DNA of 59,575 nt, taken from positions 72,823 through 132,397 of the forward strand of contig NZ_KB899641.1 in assembly GCF_000378405.1 (NCBI RefSeq). The letters run 5' to 3'. The translations under genes and the position numbers were made by a program. This DNA comes from Succinimonas amylolytica DSM 2873. GTDB taxonomy: Bacteria; Pseudomonadota; Gammaproteobacteria; Enterobacterales; Succinivibrionaceae. The notes beneath the pieces are model-generated. The model ran no database searches. It was not told where the DNA came from and saw only the letters and a list, made by a program, of their open reading frames with translations. This document shows, piece by piece, positions 9,907 through 19,697 of the stretch (position 1 is its first letter; each line of letters opens with the position of its first letter).

Positions 9907-10293
9907 TTCAGATTACAGATTCACCCACAAAGCGGGCCGAACAGTAATGGAATCACTGTTGACATCGCTACCAGTAATGAGTAGTGCATCGTCCGTAAAG
10001 ACACTCGCATCATGAAACTGACAAAACCCCTGACAGTAAATGACGGAAGTGAGGACGAATGTATCTACCTCATCGAACTGAAGTACGCCGCTAAAAAAGA
10101 CGCTACGGAAGCAAAGATTGAAAGTCTGAAAAAGGAAGCAGCCGAACAGGTACAAAGCTGCAAAACCGCCCTCGTGTTCAAGGATAAACAGGTCAAGGCC
10201 TATGCCATGGTCTTGGCCGGTTCGGAATGCGTGTATTGCGGGTTGCTATTTGAACTGTTGCAGATTTTGCAGCAGCTCAATAGAACCTTTTGA
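9907..10293 (+). pseudogene. C-terminal fragment of an AAA-ATPase-like/PD-(D/E)XK protein
   Basis: From 10012 an open frame reads VNDGSEDECIYLIELKYAAKKD, then EQVQSCKTALVFKDKQVKAYAMVLAGSECVYC. This is the DUF1703-type nuclease end, with E-x-K in IELKY and the VKAYAMVLAGSECVYC C-terminal strand. The intact relative is at 46128-48173, where the equivalent is YIFEFKYQRD. The same frame is closed by TAG just upstream (about 9982) and the ATPase part is missing. It is therefore an orphaned 3' end, perhaps of the gene whose 5' half decayed at 283-1089, though that one lies on the other strand. Confidence 0.65.
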
Positions 10294-10878
10294 GAACGGG
10301 AAACTACTTAACACAAACAAAAACACACTAAGCAGGATTTTTATTGTTATTTACTCTGATTCCATAATTTTCATTATGACCCGCAATTTCTGATTCATTC
10401 ATTTATCGGTGCCAAAAAGTATTTCTGCAAATAATAGAGCTAATGAAGCCTTTAAAACATCCCCTTTTTGAAAAAATGAATTTTTCGGAATTTGGACACA
10501 CTCATATATTTCTTATTAATATGATTTGGCAGACATTTCATCTGTTATATTTAATTCGCTCAGTAATTCTGTTGTATCGCTGTGATATAATCAGATACAG
10601 ATGAATTGTCCTGACAAATAATAATTTAGGATTCACCATCCCTGCGTGTATCTTCCTCAAAAGAATCTTGGGCTGCTACGGTACTGTGAAATTTCAGACT
10701 GCCCGCACTGCACAAATCTGGCCAGATATACAGCAGTCCCCAGCCGGAGCATCAGAGTTTATATCCTGATAAACATGACGAGCAGAAACATTATCAGGAA
10801 TCGATTTAACTTAGTATTGCTCTATGTAAAACTTATTTTAGATTAATTTCTAACACAAATCTAACCAAGGAGCAGTTT
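10294..10878. other. AT-rich intergenic stretch
   Basis: No credible coding frame. It must hold the promoter of the downstream secreted protein; TTGCTC (about 10816) followed 16 nt later by TAGATT is a weak candidate. Otherwise nothing was recognised. Confidence 0.35.
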
Positions 10879-11865
10879 ATGTATAAACGCCTCTATACCG
10901 CCTGTCTGATTTTTCTTCTTAGCTGTTTTGTATCGTCAGCAGTTCAGGCCAGACCGCTGTCCGAATATATAAAAAAGATTGCTCCGGACGATGACATAAT
11001 TGTTGACACCGTTAATGATGAAGAGCGGGCCCTGGTTGCTGACAGAGAGCGTGATATTAAAAAATTCTATGATTTGATAATCACCGACGACCTGAAAAAA
11101 ATAAACCTTCTCAGCAAGTCGGTATTTGAAATGTTTTTATCAGAGAAAACCGATTTTACAAAACTGTCCTCCATTGATTATTACAACGTTTACAAAAACA
11201 ACCAGGCCGACAGCGACAGCAAATATCTGGACAGGACAATAATGCTCTTCGGCACCGTTGAAAAAATTGACACCGCAGACAGCAGGGGCCCGGTTCTGCA
11301 TTTGGAAACCGAAGACCGCCGCGTTCATGATGGAACCCATGCCTTTTTCAGGGAACCGGAACGGGATAAAGCTCAGATTGTAAAACTGGAAAAGGGGGAA
11401 ATTGTGACTCTGCTTTGCACCGGCAACGGCATTGCCGGTGGCTTCCCCTCCCTTAAGGACTGCGAATTTCTGGACGGATACCAGGCTGAGTTTCGCAAAG
11501 CTCTTCACGAAAAGCTGGATGCCGTAATGAGCGGAGATCTCCAGGCTTCGAAGTTTGCCCTGGCAAGCCTGATCTTTTCCTATGCACTGCTGGTGGACGA
11601 ACCCAAGCTGATGAAGGATCTCATAAAAAGAGACACCCTCCCCAGTCTGGCAGAAAAGTCACTCCGGCATAACCTTCTGGTGTTGATGTGGATCTTCGAT
11701 ATGAAAACACCGGTTCCCCTGGTTCTGTCTCATAAGGACAAGCTGCGGGCCAGACTGCTGAAGCATGAGATATGGAAGTACCTGATTGTCAAAAAGATCG
11801 TCGATCAGAAAAACCGCAAACTCCTGGTTAAGGACTTTGATTTCGACAACGCCCCGCTATTGTAA
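10879..11865 (+). CDS. Secreted protein with an OB-fold (tRNA_anti-like) domain
   Basis: A 328-aa protein with a clear signal peptide (MYKRLYTACLIFLLSCFVSS, cleavage likely after VQA at about 24). Residues about 105-200 read YLDRTIMLFGTVEKID, then VLHLETED, then VKLEKGEIVTLLCTGNG and PSLKDCEFL. This is the pattern of the tRNA_anti-like OB-fold found in periplasmic proteins and lipoproteins, where it does not bind tRNA. The remaining C-terminal 130 residues are helical and unrecognised, ending DFDFDNAPLL. Start chosen on AAGGAG six nt before the ATG. The gene stands alone; its role is unknown. Confidence 0.75.
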   Translation: MYKRLYTACLIFLLSCFVSSAVQARPLSEYIKKIAPDDDIIVDTVNDEERALVADRERDIKKFYDLIITDDLKKINLLSKSVFEMFLSEKTDFTKLSSIDYYNVYKNNQADSDSKYLDRTIMLFGTVEKIDTADSRGPVLHLETEDRRVHDGTHAFFREPERDKAQIVKLEKGEIVTLLCTGNGIAGGFPSLKDCEFLDGYQAEFRKALHEKLDAVMSGDLQASKFALASLIFSYALLVDEPKLMKDLIKRDTLPSLAEKSLRHNLLVLMWIFDMKTPVPLVLSHKDKLRARLLKHEIWKYLIVKKIVDQKNRKLLVKDFDFDNAPLL

Positions 11866-12067
11866 TTATCCCTCATAAATTCCGGCCGATAATCCTTTCT
11901 GCGATCTGCTCCAGGATCTTCAGATGCTCAGAACGGCCTTTTCGGATCTTCGCGGGGCAGCTATCATCCGGAACAATACAGCGGGATTTCTTCTGAACGA
12001 ATCCCGCTTTATCACCGGTAAACTGCTCCGGCTGGTATCGCTGTCCCGCAGAACTGTTTTCTGAAAA

Positions 12068-12622
12068 TCAGTAGTGCCTAATCACCTCAAAACGTTCCAT
12101 TGTGTAGTGCTCTCCGGGATCTATCCCCGCTTTATGGCAGGCAATGAGAATCTGCTGGCTAACGGAGTCCACGCCCTCAAGATCCGGAAGGAGAAGCCCC
12201 CGTCTGCTGCCGCAGCTAACAATAACTCCGTACCTCTTAATGTCCAGCTCCGCCGGCGATGAAATGCGCTCCGGAGACTCCAGCACATCCACCGAAATGT
12301 CCAGAAAAGGAAGCTCTTCCGGGGAAACCGGATAAAACCGCGGATCCCGGGTGGCTGCAGATACGGCATTGCGGATAATTTCCTCCGCCAGATTCGGCAT
12401 TACAGGAGAGATAGTGCCGATGCAGCCCCGGAGATCTCCGAGCTTATGAATGGAAACAAATGCTCCGGCCCTTTTCCGGAGAAGCTCCTCCGGAAGTCCT
12501 TCCGGAACCTCCGGTATTTTGCCGTTAGTTACATATTCCGTTACCGTATCCCAGGCAAGCTTTACCCAGGGATCGGCTTTAAGACGCTTGTCCAGACATT
12601 CCTGTACATTGGCTTCAGTCAT
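12068..12622 (-). CDS. amrA: AMMECR1-domain protein (AmmeMemoRadiSam system protein A)
   Basis: A 184-aa single AMMECR1 domain: AFVSIHKLGDLRGCIGTI (about 65-82), then IIRNAVSAATRDPRFYPVS, FLDISVDVLESPERI, YGVIVSCGSRRGLLLPD, and the C-terminal HYTMERFEVI. The RGCIG and DPRF motifs are diagnostic. I prefer the ATG at 12622 (GGAG 8 nt upstream) to the TTG at 12646. It lies 118 nt downstream of the Memo/LigB-like gene on the same strand, the partnership expected for the AmmeMemo group. Biochemical activity in bacteria is not established. The usual radical-SAM third member is not in this window. Confidence 0.88.
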   Translation of the reverse strand: MTEANVQECLDKRLKADPWVKLAWDTVTEYVTNGKIPEVPEGLPEELLRKRAGAFVSIHKLGDLRGCIGTISPVMPNLAEEIIRNAVSAATRDPRFYPVSPEELPFLDISVDVLESPERISSPAELDIKRYGVIVSCGSRRGLLLPDLEGVDSVSQQILIACHKAGIDPGEHYTMERFEVIRHY

Positions 12623-12740
12623 TGAGATTTCTCCATTATCTGACAATTAAGTTCGGTAAGATTTCCCCTGAAAGGCTGGACGGCACCCTGTCAGGCCGCC
12701 CTGTAGCAGGAACTCCGCATTCCAGCCCCGCCGGAGGCTG

Positions 12741-13589
12741 TCACCCTTTTGTGCTCCTGGCAAACGAGCAGATCCCGTAGCCCACCCCGGTGGCATCCTC
12801 GTGAGAATATACCCGGGGCTTTACGGCATACCCAGAAAGCGCTCCGGCCATCATGACAAAAGAAAGATGGCCGCACTCTGCCGCCCGGTCCCGAAAATCC
12901 TCCTCAAAATCAAAGAGCTCGTTAAAGGCGGCTCTACCCAGCACATCCATGATCCGGGCATCATATTCGGGGCCTTCGGGAGCAAAGCCGTAGGGACCAT
13001 CCTCTCTGAGCTTATGGGAAAGATCCCCGCTGGCCACGTAAACTGCTCTTCTGGAGAGATCCTCGGTCGCTCTCCGGATCTGTTCTCCGGCCTCATAATA
13101 GGCCTTTATAGGCAAATCGGAATAGCCGGTAACCAGAAGCCGGGAGTTAGGAAGGAATTTTCTGATAAACCAGAGAGGCACCATAGTTCCGTGATCCAGC
13201 ACCGGTCTCCCGAAAGGAATAAAGCGTCCGCTGTACCTCGCATCACCGGCCAGAAGATCCCGGAGTCCGGTATCAACTGTCTCGGTGAAGCGCACTCCGG
13301 GGGCCCGGAACTGTCCGAAATCTCCGGTAACGCGCTCTCCGCCGTGCAGGATAAAGCCACCCATTCCAAATTCAGCATGGGGACTCGAAATCACAATGGT
13401 ATCCGGCTTTAATGCAGCGATCTCTCTTGCCACAGCATCATAGGAAGCAATGGTCTGTGCCACTATCGCCTCGTGGCCTTGCCCCACCGCAGGCACTATC
13501 AGAGGCGGATGCGGCACGGTAAAGGCAGCAATAATGCCGGTTTCTCCTTCCGCCTGTCCGGCATTGGCGGATACTGGATTATCAGTCAT
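12741..13589 (-). CDS. Memo/LigB-like class III dioxygenase-fold protein (AmmeMemo partner)
   Basis: A 282-aa protein of the extradiol dioxygenase LigB/Memo fold. It opens with AAFTVPHPPLIVPAVGQG, whose PHPP motif is typical of the AMMECR1-associated LigB branch. Then follow DTIVISSPHAEF (metal-ligand-like His), LDHGTMVPLWFI, YVASGDLSHKLREDGPYGF and ECGHLSFVMMAGAL. The ATG at 13589 has GGAGG five nt upstream, so the first five residues of the longer frame are dropped. It is probably co-transcribed with the AMMECR1 gene. The conserved histidines suggest a metal site; the substrate is unknown. Confidence 0.85.
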   Translation of the reverse strand: MTDNPVSANAGQAEGETGIIAAFTVPHPPLIVPAVGQGHEAIVAQTIASYDAVAREIAALKPDTIVISSPHAEFGMGGFILHGGERVTGDFGQFRAPGVRFTETVDTGLRDLLAGDARYSGRFIPFGRPVLDHGTMVPLWFIRKFLPNSRLLVTGYSDLPIKAYYEAGEQIRRATEDLSRRAVYVASGDLSHKLREDGPYGFAPEGPEYDARIMDVLGRAAFNELFDFEEDFRDRAAECGHLSFVMMAGALSGYAVKPRVYSHEDATGVGYGICSFARSTKG

Positions 13590-13772
13590 AGAACCTCCGT
13601 TCATCTTCTCATGATTAACAGCAAAAATCTTTCGGGACGCTTCTGATATGTATTTCCGTTTTCAGCAGAATGAAAAACTGCCGCCCATATCCTGCTATGC
13701 TAGTTTCGGATCCTGACGGCCGGCCTTATCAGATTCCCCGGCTCATGGACTGCCGCCTCAAGGAAAGTGGCG

Positions 13773-14178
13773 TCAGTTCAGATTAGAACCGCCCTCGCTC
13801 TCTGCCCCGATGGTGCAGAGCCACCAGGGACTGCTTATCCGCCGGATCATTTCCAGCACCGCGGGCTTCAGAGCCTCCCCTCTCCGGAACAGCCTGAACA
13901 CATAGGCACCGGCTGCGGAGGAGGCAAATGTGCTCTGACCTGCAGCAGTACTGACTGCGGGATTTTCATGAGAAGAGGAATGCTTTTCCGAAACCGGATT
14001 CCCCTTCTCAGAAGCTCGGGCAGGAACAAAGATAAAGATCGGCCTTACCAGATACCACTTCCAGCTTTCTTTCCACGTAAAAGCCGTCCAGAATCTTTCC
14101 GGTGTCCTCCCTGACACAGTTTAAGACTGTTTTACTGAACTTGTCAGGAAAACCGGTATTAACTCCTGTTACGGTCAT
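13773..14178 (-). pseudogene. Frameshifted small gene downstream of traD
   Basis: The ATG at 14178 has a good GGAG five nt upstream and starts a 56-codon frame (MTVTGVNTGFPDKF, then DTGKILDGFYVERKLEVV) stopping at 14008. Near that stop, a second minus-strand frame continues as EKGNPVSEKHSSSHEN down to IRRISSPWWLCTIG and a stop at 13773. Joined, they give about 135 residues, so I read a single frameshifted gene. Its place directly after traI-traD matches the small accessory gene often found there in MobH elements, but no family motif is visible. It could also be two unrelated short frames. Confidence 0.4.
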
Positions 14179-14622
14179 AGGGACTCCGCTGACAGAAGCT
14201 TGAGCTCCAGAAATCCCTGCCAGGTCACAGTCGAGGAAACAGAAAACAAATAGTCAGCGGGGCTGCACCTGCCATCTAAAGAACAAACGAAGACTCTTTA
14301 GGGAATTCCGCATCCGGACTGAGGTTTTCTCTGACAATCTTAAAGAACTCCTGGCAATAGGAATATCTTGTCATTCAAGCTGATTTCGTTAAAAATCCCG
14401 GCATCTTTTTCCATAGCGGCACCTGAAATTCTGAGGAGCAGAGGTTTATACCTGATTAAGTATAGCAATGGAGGAGCCCTGGAGTTTTCATATCGATTGA
14501 AAAAACCAGCGCTATTCAAATTTTCTGAACACTTTCTATTAAATATTGGGGGATCTTCTGACTCCCCTTCTCTTTGTTCACAAACGTTTCTGAATGGATT
14601 ACCGGATTATCAGAACCTTCTC
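14179..14622. other. Intergenic stretch after traD
   Basis: No gene recognised. GGGGA (14549-14553) and TCCCC (14563-14567) form a small hairpin about 55 nt beyond the traD stop, but its minus-strand exit lacks a T-run, so it is at best a weak terminator. Confidence 0.3.
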
Positions 14623-16428
14623 TCAGATAATCAGCGGAAGCTGGCCTTTGTACACTGAAGCCCCGCCGACTCTCGCAATATATTCCAGGTCCGGAAGCTC
14701 GCTCAGCATCTCAGCCGGAAACGAAGGTTCGCTTTCCTCAGTTACGGTTCTGACGGTATTGAGATTGGGGTCTGTCATGCTCTCCGCGGTGCTCTGGGTG
14801 CTCTCGGACACACCCCGGTAGCTGATACGCACTTTGGGAAGAGAATCAGCAACATATTCCCGGGTTTCCCTGTCAATTACCCGGAGACTGATGAGATTGT
14901 TGACGTTGCCCAATACCTGCATAGCCCGGGCCGCAGATCCCAGCCGTGATTCGAAATCAGCCACCGTCTGAGTCGCCATGGTGATCCGGAACTGAGCCCC
15001 CCGCCCCTTGTTCAGAAGCTGAATAAGCTGCTCATTTATCACCTCTGCAGTTTCATCTACAAAGATATTCACCGGGCGGAGGTTTTTCCCGTAGTTGTAC
15101 CGGCTTCCGGCCACGGCTGCAAGATCCGCCAGCAGAAGGGAGCCCAGAGCCGCTCCCACTATGGGATCGGTAAGAGAGTCCAGTCCCAGGTAAACAACCC
15201 TTTCATGAGCGATAAGACTTTCGAAATCCCAGAGCTCCTCACCAATTCTCACATTATCTGACGGCGACAGCAGATTCCCCAGTTCCCCCTGAGTCAGCAT
15301 ATCCAGAACCGGCAAAAGAGACGCCACCATCTTGCCGTAATGGGCACTGTCATGCTTTGCCAGGGCGAACAGGGCCTCCAGCTCCTCGCTGGGACTCCAT
15401 TTCTTTATTGCCCGGAGGTAAAAGGCGTTGTATTCATTAAGAAGCTTTCCCGGAATCTTGCTGGTGGCTCTTAACAGACGATCCCGCTCTTCCCGGAAGC
15501 GATCCGGGGTATGCTTCAGAAACCATTCCCGAAAACTCAGAAAAGCGAGCTCCATTACCCGGGAGTCGGTGTAGTACCGCACCAGCTTCAGGGTAGGCCT
15601 TTTTCCGGTAATGATAATGCCGCCGATAACAGTATTAAGAGCAAGCTCGGCAAAGGCCCTGAAGGGATCCGCCCCGCCCCGGGCCGTGGGAACCAGAGCG
15701 GACAGCCGGCTGGCAAGATCGCTCCTTCTGCTGAAATTGTACAGGGGATTTATCTTTATACTCCGTTCCGGAAAACCGGGGTGAAAGAACTTGAAGAGAC
15801 GGGGATCTGTGGTTGCGGAGATCGCCCTGGTATGAGCCGCCAGATCCTGATCCCCTTTGGGATCCAGGATGATGACGCACTCTCCGCGTAAAACCGCCTG
15901 GGCAATCAGAAGGTCAAACAGCCTGGTCTTGCCGGCACCTGTAGTTCCGGTTATAAGCACATGTCCGGCAATAAAGCTCAGAGGAATATACAGGGATTCC
16001 GGTTTCCCAAGCCCCTGAATAAACCGGGAGCCCCTTACTCCGGGATCCCGGGTAAGCAGCTGTCTCTTCCAGGAGCTTTCGAGATAATCCCGAAGCTTCT
16101 GTGCCTCCTGTTTCCGCCAGGGAAAGCCGGTACCAAGATAGAGGAGGTCCGGTTTCATAAATTGTGAAAGACTGCCCAGCGGCAATTTCCGGAGCCCCTG
16201 ACCTGAAAGTCTGGAAATGTGCTCCCGGAGTTCCTGATGCTTCATTATGCGGTTAACAAGGAGTAATGAAAGGCCCAGGACAGCCAGCAATGCTGCAGGA
16301 GACCGGACCGTGCCGGGGTCAGGCAAACCAAATACCGCGACAGCAGGGATCGCTATTGCCAGCATTCCCGTTCTTGCCCGGGACAGTGTCAGGATCAGTG
16401 CCTTATCCGCTATTTTGGTACTGTTCAT
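14623..16428 (-). CDS. traD: TraD: type IV coupling protein of the conjugation machine
   Basis: A 601-aa VirD4/TraD-type ATPase that hands the relaxase-DNA complex to the secretion channel at the inner membrane. Two hydrophobic N-terminal segments (about 22-34 and 44-58) anchor it. Walker A GTTGAGKT is at 161-168, preceded by IPLSFIAGHVLITG. Then comes VIILDPKGDQDL, and Walker B IFVDE with D458 and E459. TMATQTVADFESRLGSAARA is the conserved RecA-like motif that follows. Length and motifs match the SXT/R391-type TraD. AAGGA stands 7 nt before the ATG. It follows traI by 159 nt. Confidence 0.92.
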   Translation of the reverse strand: MNSTKIADKALILTLSRARTGMLAIAIPAVAVFGLPDPGTVRSPAALLAVLGLSLLLVNRIMKHQELREHISRLSGQGLRKLPLGSLSQFMKPDLLYLGTGFPWRKQEAQKLRDYLESSWKRQLLTRDPGVRGSRFIQGLGKPESLYIPLSFIAGHVLITGTTGAGKTRLFDLLIAQAVLRGECVIILDPKGDQDLAAHTRAISATTDPRLFKFFHPGFPERSIKINPLYNFSRRSDLASRLSALVPTARGGADPFRAFAELALNTVIGGIIITGKRPTLKLVRYYTDSRVMELAFLSFREWFLKHTPDRFREERDRLLRATSKIPGKLLNEYNAFYLRAIKKWSPSEELEALFALAKHDSAHYGKMVASLLPVLDMLTQGELGNLLSPSDNVRIGEELWDFESLIAHERVVYLGLDSLTDPIVGAALGSLLLADLAAVAGSRYNYGKNLRPVNIFVDETAEVINEQLIQLLNKGRGAQFRITMATQTVADFESRLGSAARAMQVLGNVNNLISLRVIDRETREYVADSLPKVRISYRGVSESTQSTAESMTDPNLNTVRTVTEESEPSFPAEMLSELPDLEYIARVGGASVYKGQLPLII

Positions 16429-16587
16429 ATTTATCCTTCCGATACAGCTATTCTCTCTGTGCGGGGATCAGACACTCTACGGAGTTTTCGGGAAGCCCGG
16501 TTCTGAAAAGCCGGACTCCTCAGCTCCACTCTATGATGACTATCCCAGCAGCCCTCGCATAGTCCCCGGAATCCCGTGGACACCTTG

Positions 16588-19518
16588 CTAAACAAAATAG
16601 CGCGGCCCCTTTCCAGCCGCATTTTCCCCCGCCTTTTCAGTTTCAGCCCGGGCTTCAGACAGCTTGATAAACCTCCCGCTGGCATTCCGGGGCCGCGGCG
16701 GCGTCCTCTTTTCTCTCAGGGGGTTAAGAGCCCAGTCGTCATCTCCCGGGCTGTTGCCTGACTTACCGCCCTTTTCAGAATACGCTTCAAGTCCGGTGCG
16801 TAAAATGATCTCCCGATCCGGAACTTCAGTTTCAGGAACCGGGAACAGCGGAACATCCAGATGTTCTTCGGGGGACGGAGTCTGCAGTTTTTTCTTCCGG
16901 GAGGCTTTTCCGGATACTGCCCCCTTTTTCTGAAGTTCTGCAGTTTTCTTAACGGAACTTCCCTGAGACATCGTTCCCGAAACTCCGTCGTTCCCGGCGG
17001 ATGCGGGCTTTTCCGGGAGAGACGAAGAAGAAGCAGAAACGGATACGGCTTCCCTGGGAGGATTTTCCTTTCCGGCAGGAGAATGCTGCGCCGGCTTTTG
17101 GCCTGCCCTTCCCCCTCTGGCGTCCTTTCCCGCCCTATCCAGGAAGGCTGGAGAAGTCTCATTACGGAACACATTTCCAGTCTCCGGCGGACAGGATTCC
17201 TGGGAACTTTCCGGGGCAGATTCCCTGCCCGGATCTCCGCAAGCTTCACCGTTCTGTGCGGTCTTTCCGGCAGCCCCCGTTCTACCGGAGCCTCTGACAT
17301 GCTTCCTTTTGCTGTAAAGGGCATTCACGGCCGCATACAGGGTTCCCCCTGAGGCTTCAGGTGTCTCATTTCCGGAATCCAGATATGCCAGAAAGTCCCG
17401 CAGAGGTGTGCCGCCTGTTCCTGTTTTCCGGGGAGGGGTGTCTTCTGACAGCCCATAATGACAGGGATCCTGAGGAGAAAGCGGTTCTGTTTCCGGATAA
17501 CCGGCGTCAGAACCAGCCCCTTCCGAATGCGGAACCCTTCTGTCATTCCCTGCACCGGGGGTTTCTGATCCTCCCGCATCTTCGCATCCGCATTCCGCAT
17601 CCTGAGAGGAGGAACCGGCTGTTCCTTCATGGGAGCTGCAATCAGATTCGGGAGATGACGGAGCTTCTTCTGCAGCCCCCGGAAGCAAAGCACTGAGTTC
17701 CTCCATAGAATATTCCCGGGAGCTTCCCTCCCGCTTCAGTCTCAGCAGGAGATCCCGGATTGCGGGATCCGTTCCGGGAAGAGAGCATGGCAGCACCAGA
17801 TTCTGGCAAAAATACTCCGGGGCAATAATCTCAAGTCCTAAAAGGAGCCGGGCCCGCCCCCGGTCGTTAATGACCAGCGGTGTCAGAACCTCGCCAGAGG
17901 ACTCACTGAAGCTCCGGGCAATCCCCAGAAGCACCAGCTTTTCTGCCAAATCCCGGAAATCCCGGAGATTAAGATTAATCCCCATATCTGCTCCAAAGCG
18001 GATAAGCTCCCAGAACCGGTCCGGGGTCAGCACAAGATACAGTATTTCATCTATGTACCAGAGATAGCTACCGGGAGCATTAAAGGGAACGGGACTTTCC
18101 CGGATCCGGTTCTGGAGTGCTGCTATCAGCCGAATCAGCGCATGAGGCTTCCGTGCAAAGCGCTGCAGGGCAGCTCCGGTTCCCCGGAGGTCCGCCTCCA
18201 CACTGCCGGTATCCGCCTTTTTTATTATGGAGTAGAAGGCTGAACCCGGGTTGCCGTACAGGGCGTCAAAGAGTTCGGAATATAAAGCAGGCTCAGACAT
18301 CAGAACTCTAAGGAGCGGCGGCGGAATGATTTCCCTGGCGAGAAGCGGTGTCAGATTCTCATGGGTTCTGCCCCGCTTCGGACGATAGCGAAAAAAGTAG
18401 CTTCGTGCCCCGCATCTTTGCAGGAATCCCCGGAGGCTTTCCTGTACCGGACTCCAGACATCACCGTCAGCGGTCATGACCTCCATGTCCGACACTGCTT
18501 TTCCGGCATCATGAAGAAGTCCGCCGGTGTACACAGAAAGAGCATACAGCACCGCTTTCCGGCGCCGCTGTTCCGGTTCGTCTCCCACCGTCATGACATC
18601 CCTTTTGAGAAAGCTCAGGGTAAGCGCCGCAGTCTCCATACTGTGCCGGAAAAGCCCGCCGGCTTCACAGTGATGGTAACATTCCGAGGCCGGGAGCGCG
18701 TCCATGTAATTAAGAGCATTTTCGATAAGAGGAAGTACCTTTTCTGAAAATTCATCCGGCCGGAGGGGAAGATGCTCCCTTGCCTCCCCGATAAGGGCTG
18801 CCAGGTTCTGAAAATACTCTTCCCGGGGCCGGAGCTCCAGTCTTCCGGAATACTCCGCGGCTCCCTTTCCCGAAAATTCCGACACCTGGGCGCTGACAGC
18901 CTCTCCGTCCGCGCCCTTCTGAATCACCCGGGAGGCGGAATCATGGCCAGAGCTCCCGTTCCCCGCGAGATAATCGTCCAGACTGAGAAAAGGATCTTTG
19001 GATACGGGGATGGCGCCGGACATAAATTCTTCCGAAAAGAAAATACCGTCGCCGGAAAAAATCTCCCGAAAGGGCTGCCCTGACTTTCCGGTTTGGGAAT
19101 CTCGGGGATCGCAGAGCTCCTCTGCAGACTTCCCCCTTCTGCGGGAAGCTCCCTCATGGGGGAGTCTCTTTCGGGAACTCCGGGAATTAAAACTGCTCCC
19201 CGTCTGCAAAGACGCAGAGGACAGCTCCTCCTCAATGAACCGAAGATACTCCCGGGAAGTCTCCGTCCGGATTCTCCCGGATGCCGCTTCTGAGTGTACC
19301 CTGTTCCTGCGCTGTCTTCGCGGTGCTGATAAGGATCCCTGCGGTACCGGCTTGGTTTTCTTCCCGCAAGAGCCGTCAGCACCAGAAGGCTGATTCTGTG
19401 CCCCCGCAGGGTAATCACACCGAGCCCTGCGTTTCCCGGTTAGATTCCGGACTCTGCTGCCGCTGTCAGGACAGGAACCTGAAAGCACTGCCATAATCCG
19501 CCTGATGAATTTCAGCAT
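16588..19518 (-). CDS. traI: TraI: MobH-family relaxase
   Basis: A 976-aa relaxase with an HD-hydrolase-like catalytic domain instead of a HUH fold. It nicks oriT and leads DNA transfer. Key residues: H282-H283-C with GGLFRHSMETA (H292) and YTGGLLHDAGK (H336-D337), the metal-binding HD signature of MobH. A long, low-complexity, charged and Ser/Gly/Pro-rich region (about 620-900) separates it from a short C-terminal module (PLFPVPETEVPDREIILRTG). I start at 19518, where GGGGAG lies six nt upstream, 30 residues inside the open frame. The N-terminal 150 residues are also Arg/Ser-rich and weakly conserved in look. traD follows directly. Confidence 0.9.
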   Translation of the reverse strand: MLKFIRRIMAVLSGSCPDSGSRVRNLTGKRRARCDYPAGAQNQPSGADGSCGKKTKPVPQGSLSAPRRQRRNRVHSEAASGRIRTETSREYLRFIEEELSSASLQTGSSFNSRSSRKRLPHEGASRRRGKSAEELCDPRDSQTGKSGQPFREIFSGDGIFFSEEFMSGAIPVSKDPFLSLDDYLAGNGSSGHDSASRVIQKGADGEAVSAQVSEFSGKGAAEYSGRLELRPREEYFQNLAALIGEAREHLPLRPDEFSEKVLPLIENALNYMDALPASECYHHCEAGGLFRHSMETAALTLSFLKRDVMTVGDEPEQRRRKAVLYALSVYTGGLLHDAGKAVSDMEVMTADGDVWSPVQESLRGFLQRCGARSYFFRYRPKRGRTHENLTPLLAREIIPPPLLRVLMSEPALYSELFDALYGNPGSAFYSIIKKADTGSVEADLRGTGAALQRFARKPHALIRLIAALQNRIRESPVPFNAPGSYLWYIDEILYLVLTPDRFWELIRFGADMGINLNLRDFRDLAEKLVLLGIARSFSESSGEVLTPLVINDRGRARLLLGLEIIAPEYFCQNLVLPCSLPGTDPAIRDLLLRLKREGSSREYSMEELSALLPGAAEEAPSSPESDCSSHEGTAGSSSQDAECGCEDAGGSETPGAGNDRRVPHSEGAGSDAGYPETEPLSPQDPCHYGLSEDTPPRKTGTGGTPLRDFLAYLDSGNETPEASGGTLYAAVNALYSKRKHVRGSGRTGAAGKTAQNGEACGDPGRESAPESSQESCPPETGNVFRNETSPAFLDRAGKDARGGRAGQKPAQHSPAGKENPPREAVSVSASSSSLPEKPASAGNDGVSGTMSQGSSVKKTAELQKKGAVSGKASRKKKLQTPSPEEHLDVPLFPVPETEVPDREIILRTGLEAYSEKGGKSGNSPGDDDWALNPLREKRTPPRPRNASGRFIKLSEARAETEKAGENAAGKGPRYFV

Positions 19519-19630
19519 ATATTCTCCCCTGAAAATTTCAGATAAGAATAACCTGAAGATCCGGGAACAGCGTAAAAAAAGCCATATAGCCAGATTTAGG
19601 TCCTTCATGACAGGGAGAATTATTAAAAAA

Positions 19631-19697
19631 ATCGGGTAGGGGGAGCCTAACTCACCCCTCCCACACCACCGAACGTGCGGATCCGCATTCGGCGGTT
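19631..19697 (-). ncRNA. Group II intron domains V and VI
   Basis: On the minus strand CCGCCGAA (19695-19688) pairs with TTCGGTGG (19673-19666), enclosing the hairpin TGCG-GATC-CGCA and a two-base CG bulge on the 3' side. That is the geometry of domain V. A G-U pair occurs only in minus-strand RNA, which fixes the strand. CGC in the proximal stem resembles the IIC catalytic triad. Domain VI follows as GGGAGGGG ... CTCCCCC. Confidence 0.7.

Noticed and set aside
10646-10846. 66-codon plus-strand frame
   Set aside because: No motif, no ribosome binding site, and it covers the likely promoter region of the secreted OB-fold protein.
12801-13412. 203-codon plus-strand open frame
   Set aside because: Antisense shadow of the Memo/LigB-like gene.
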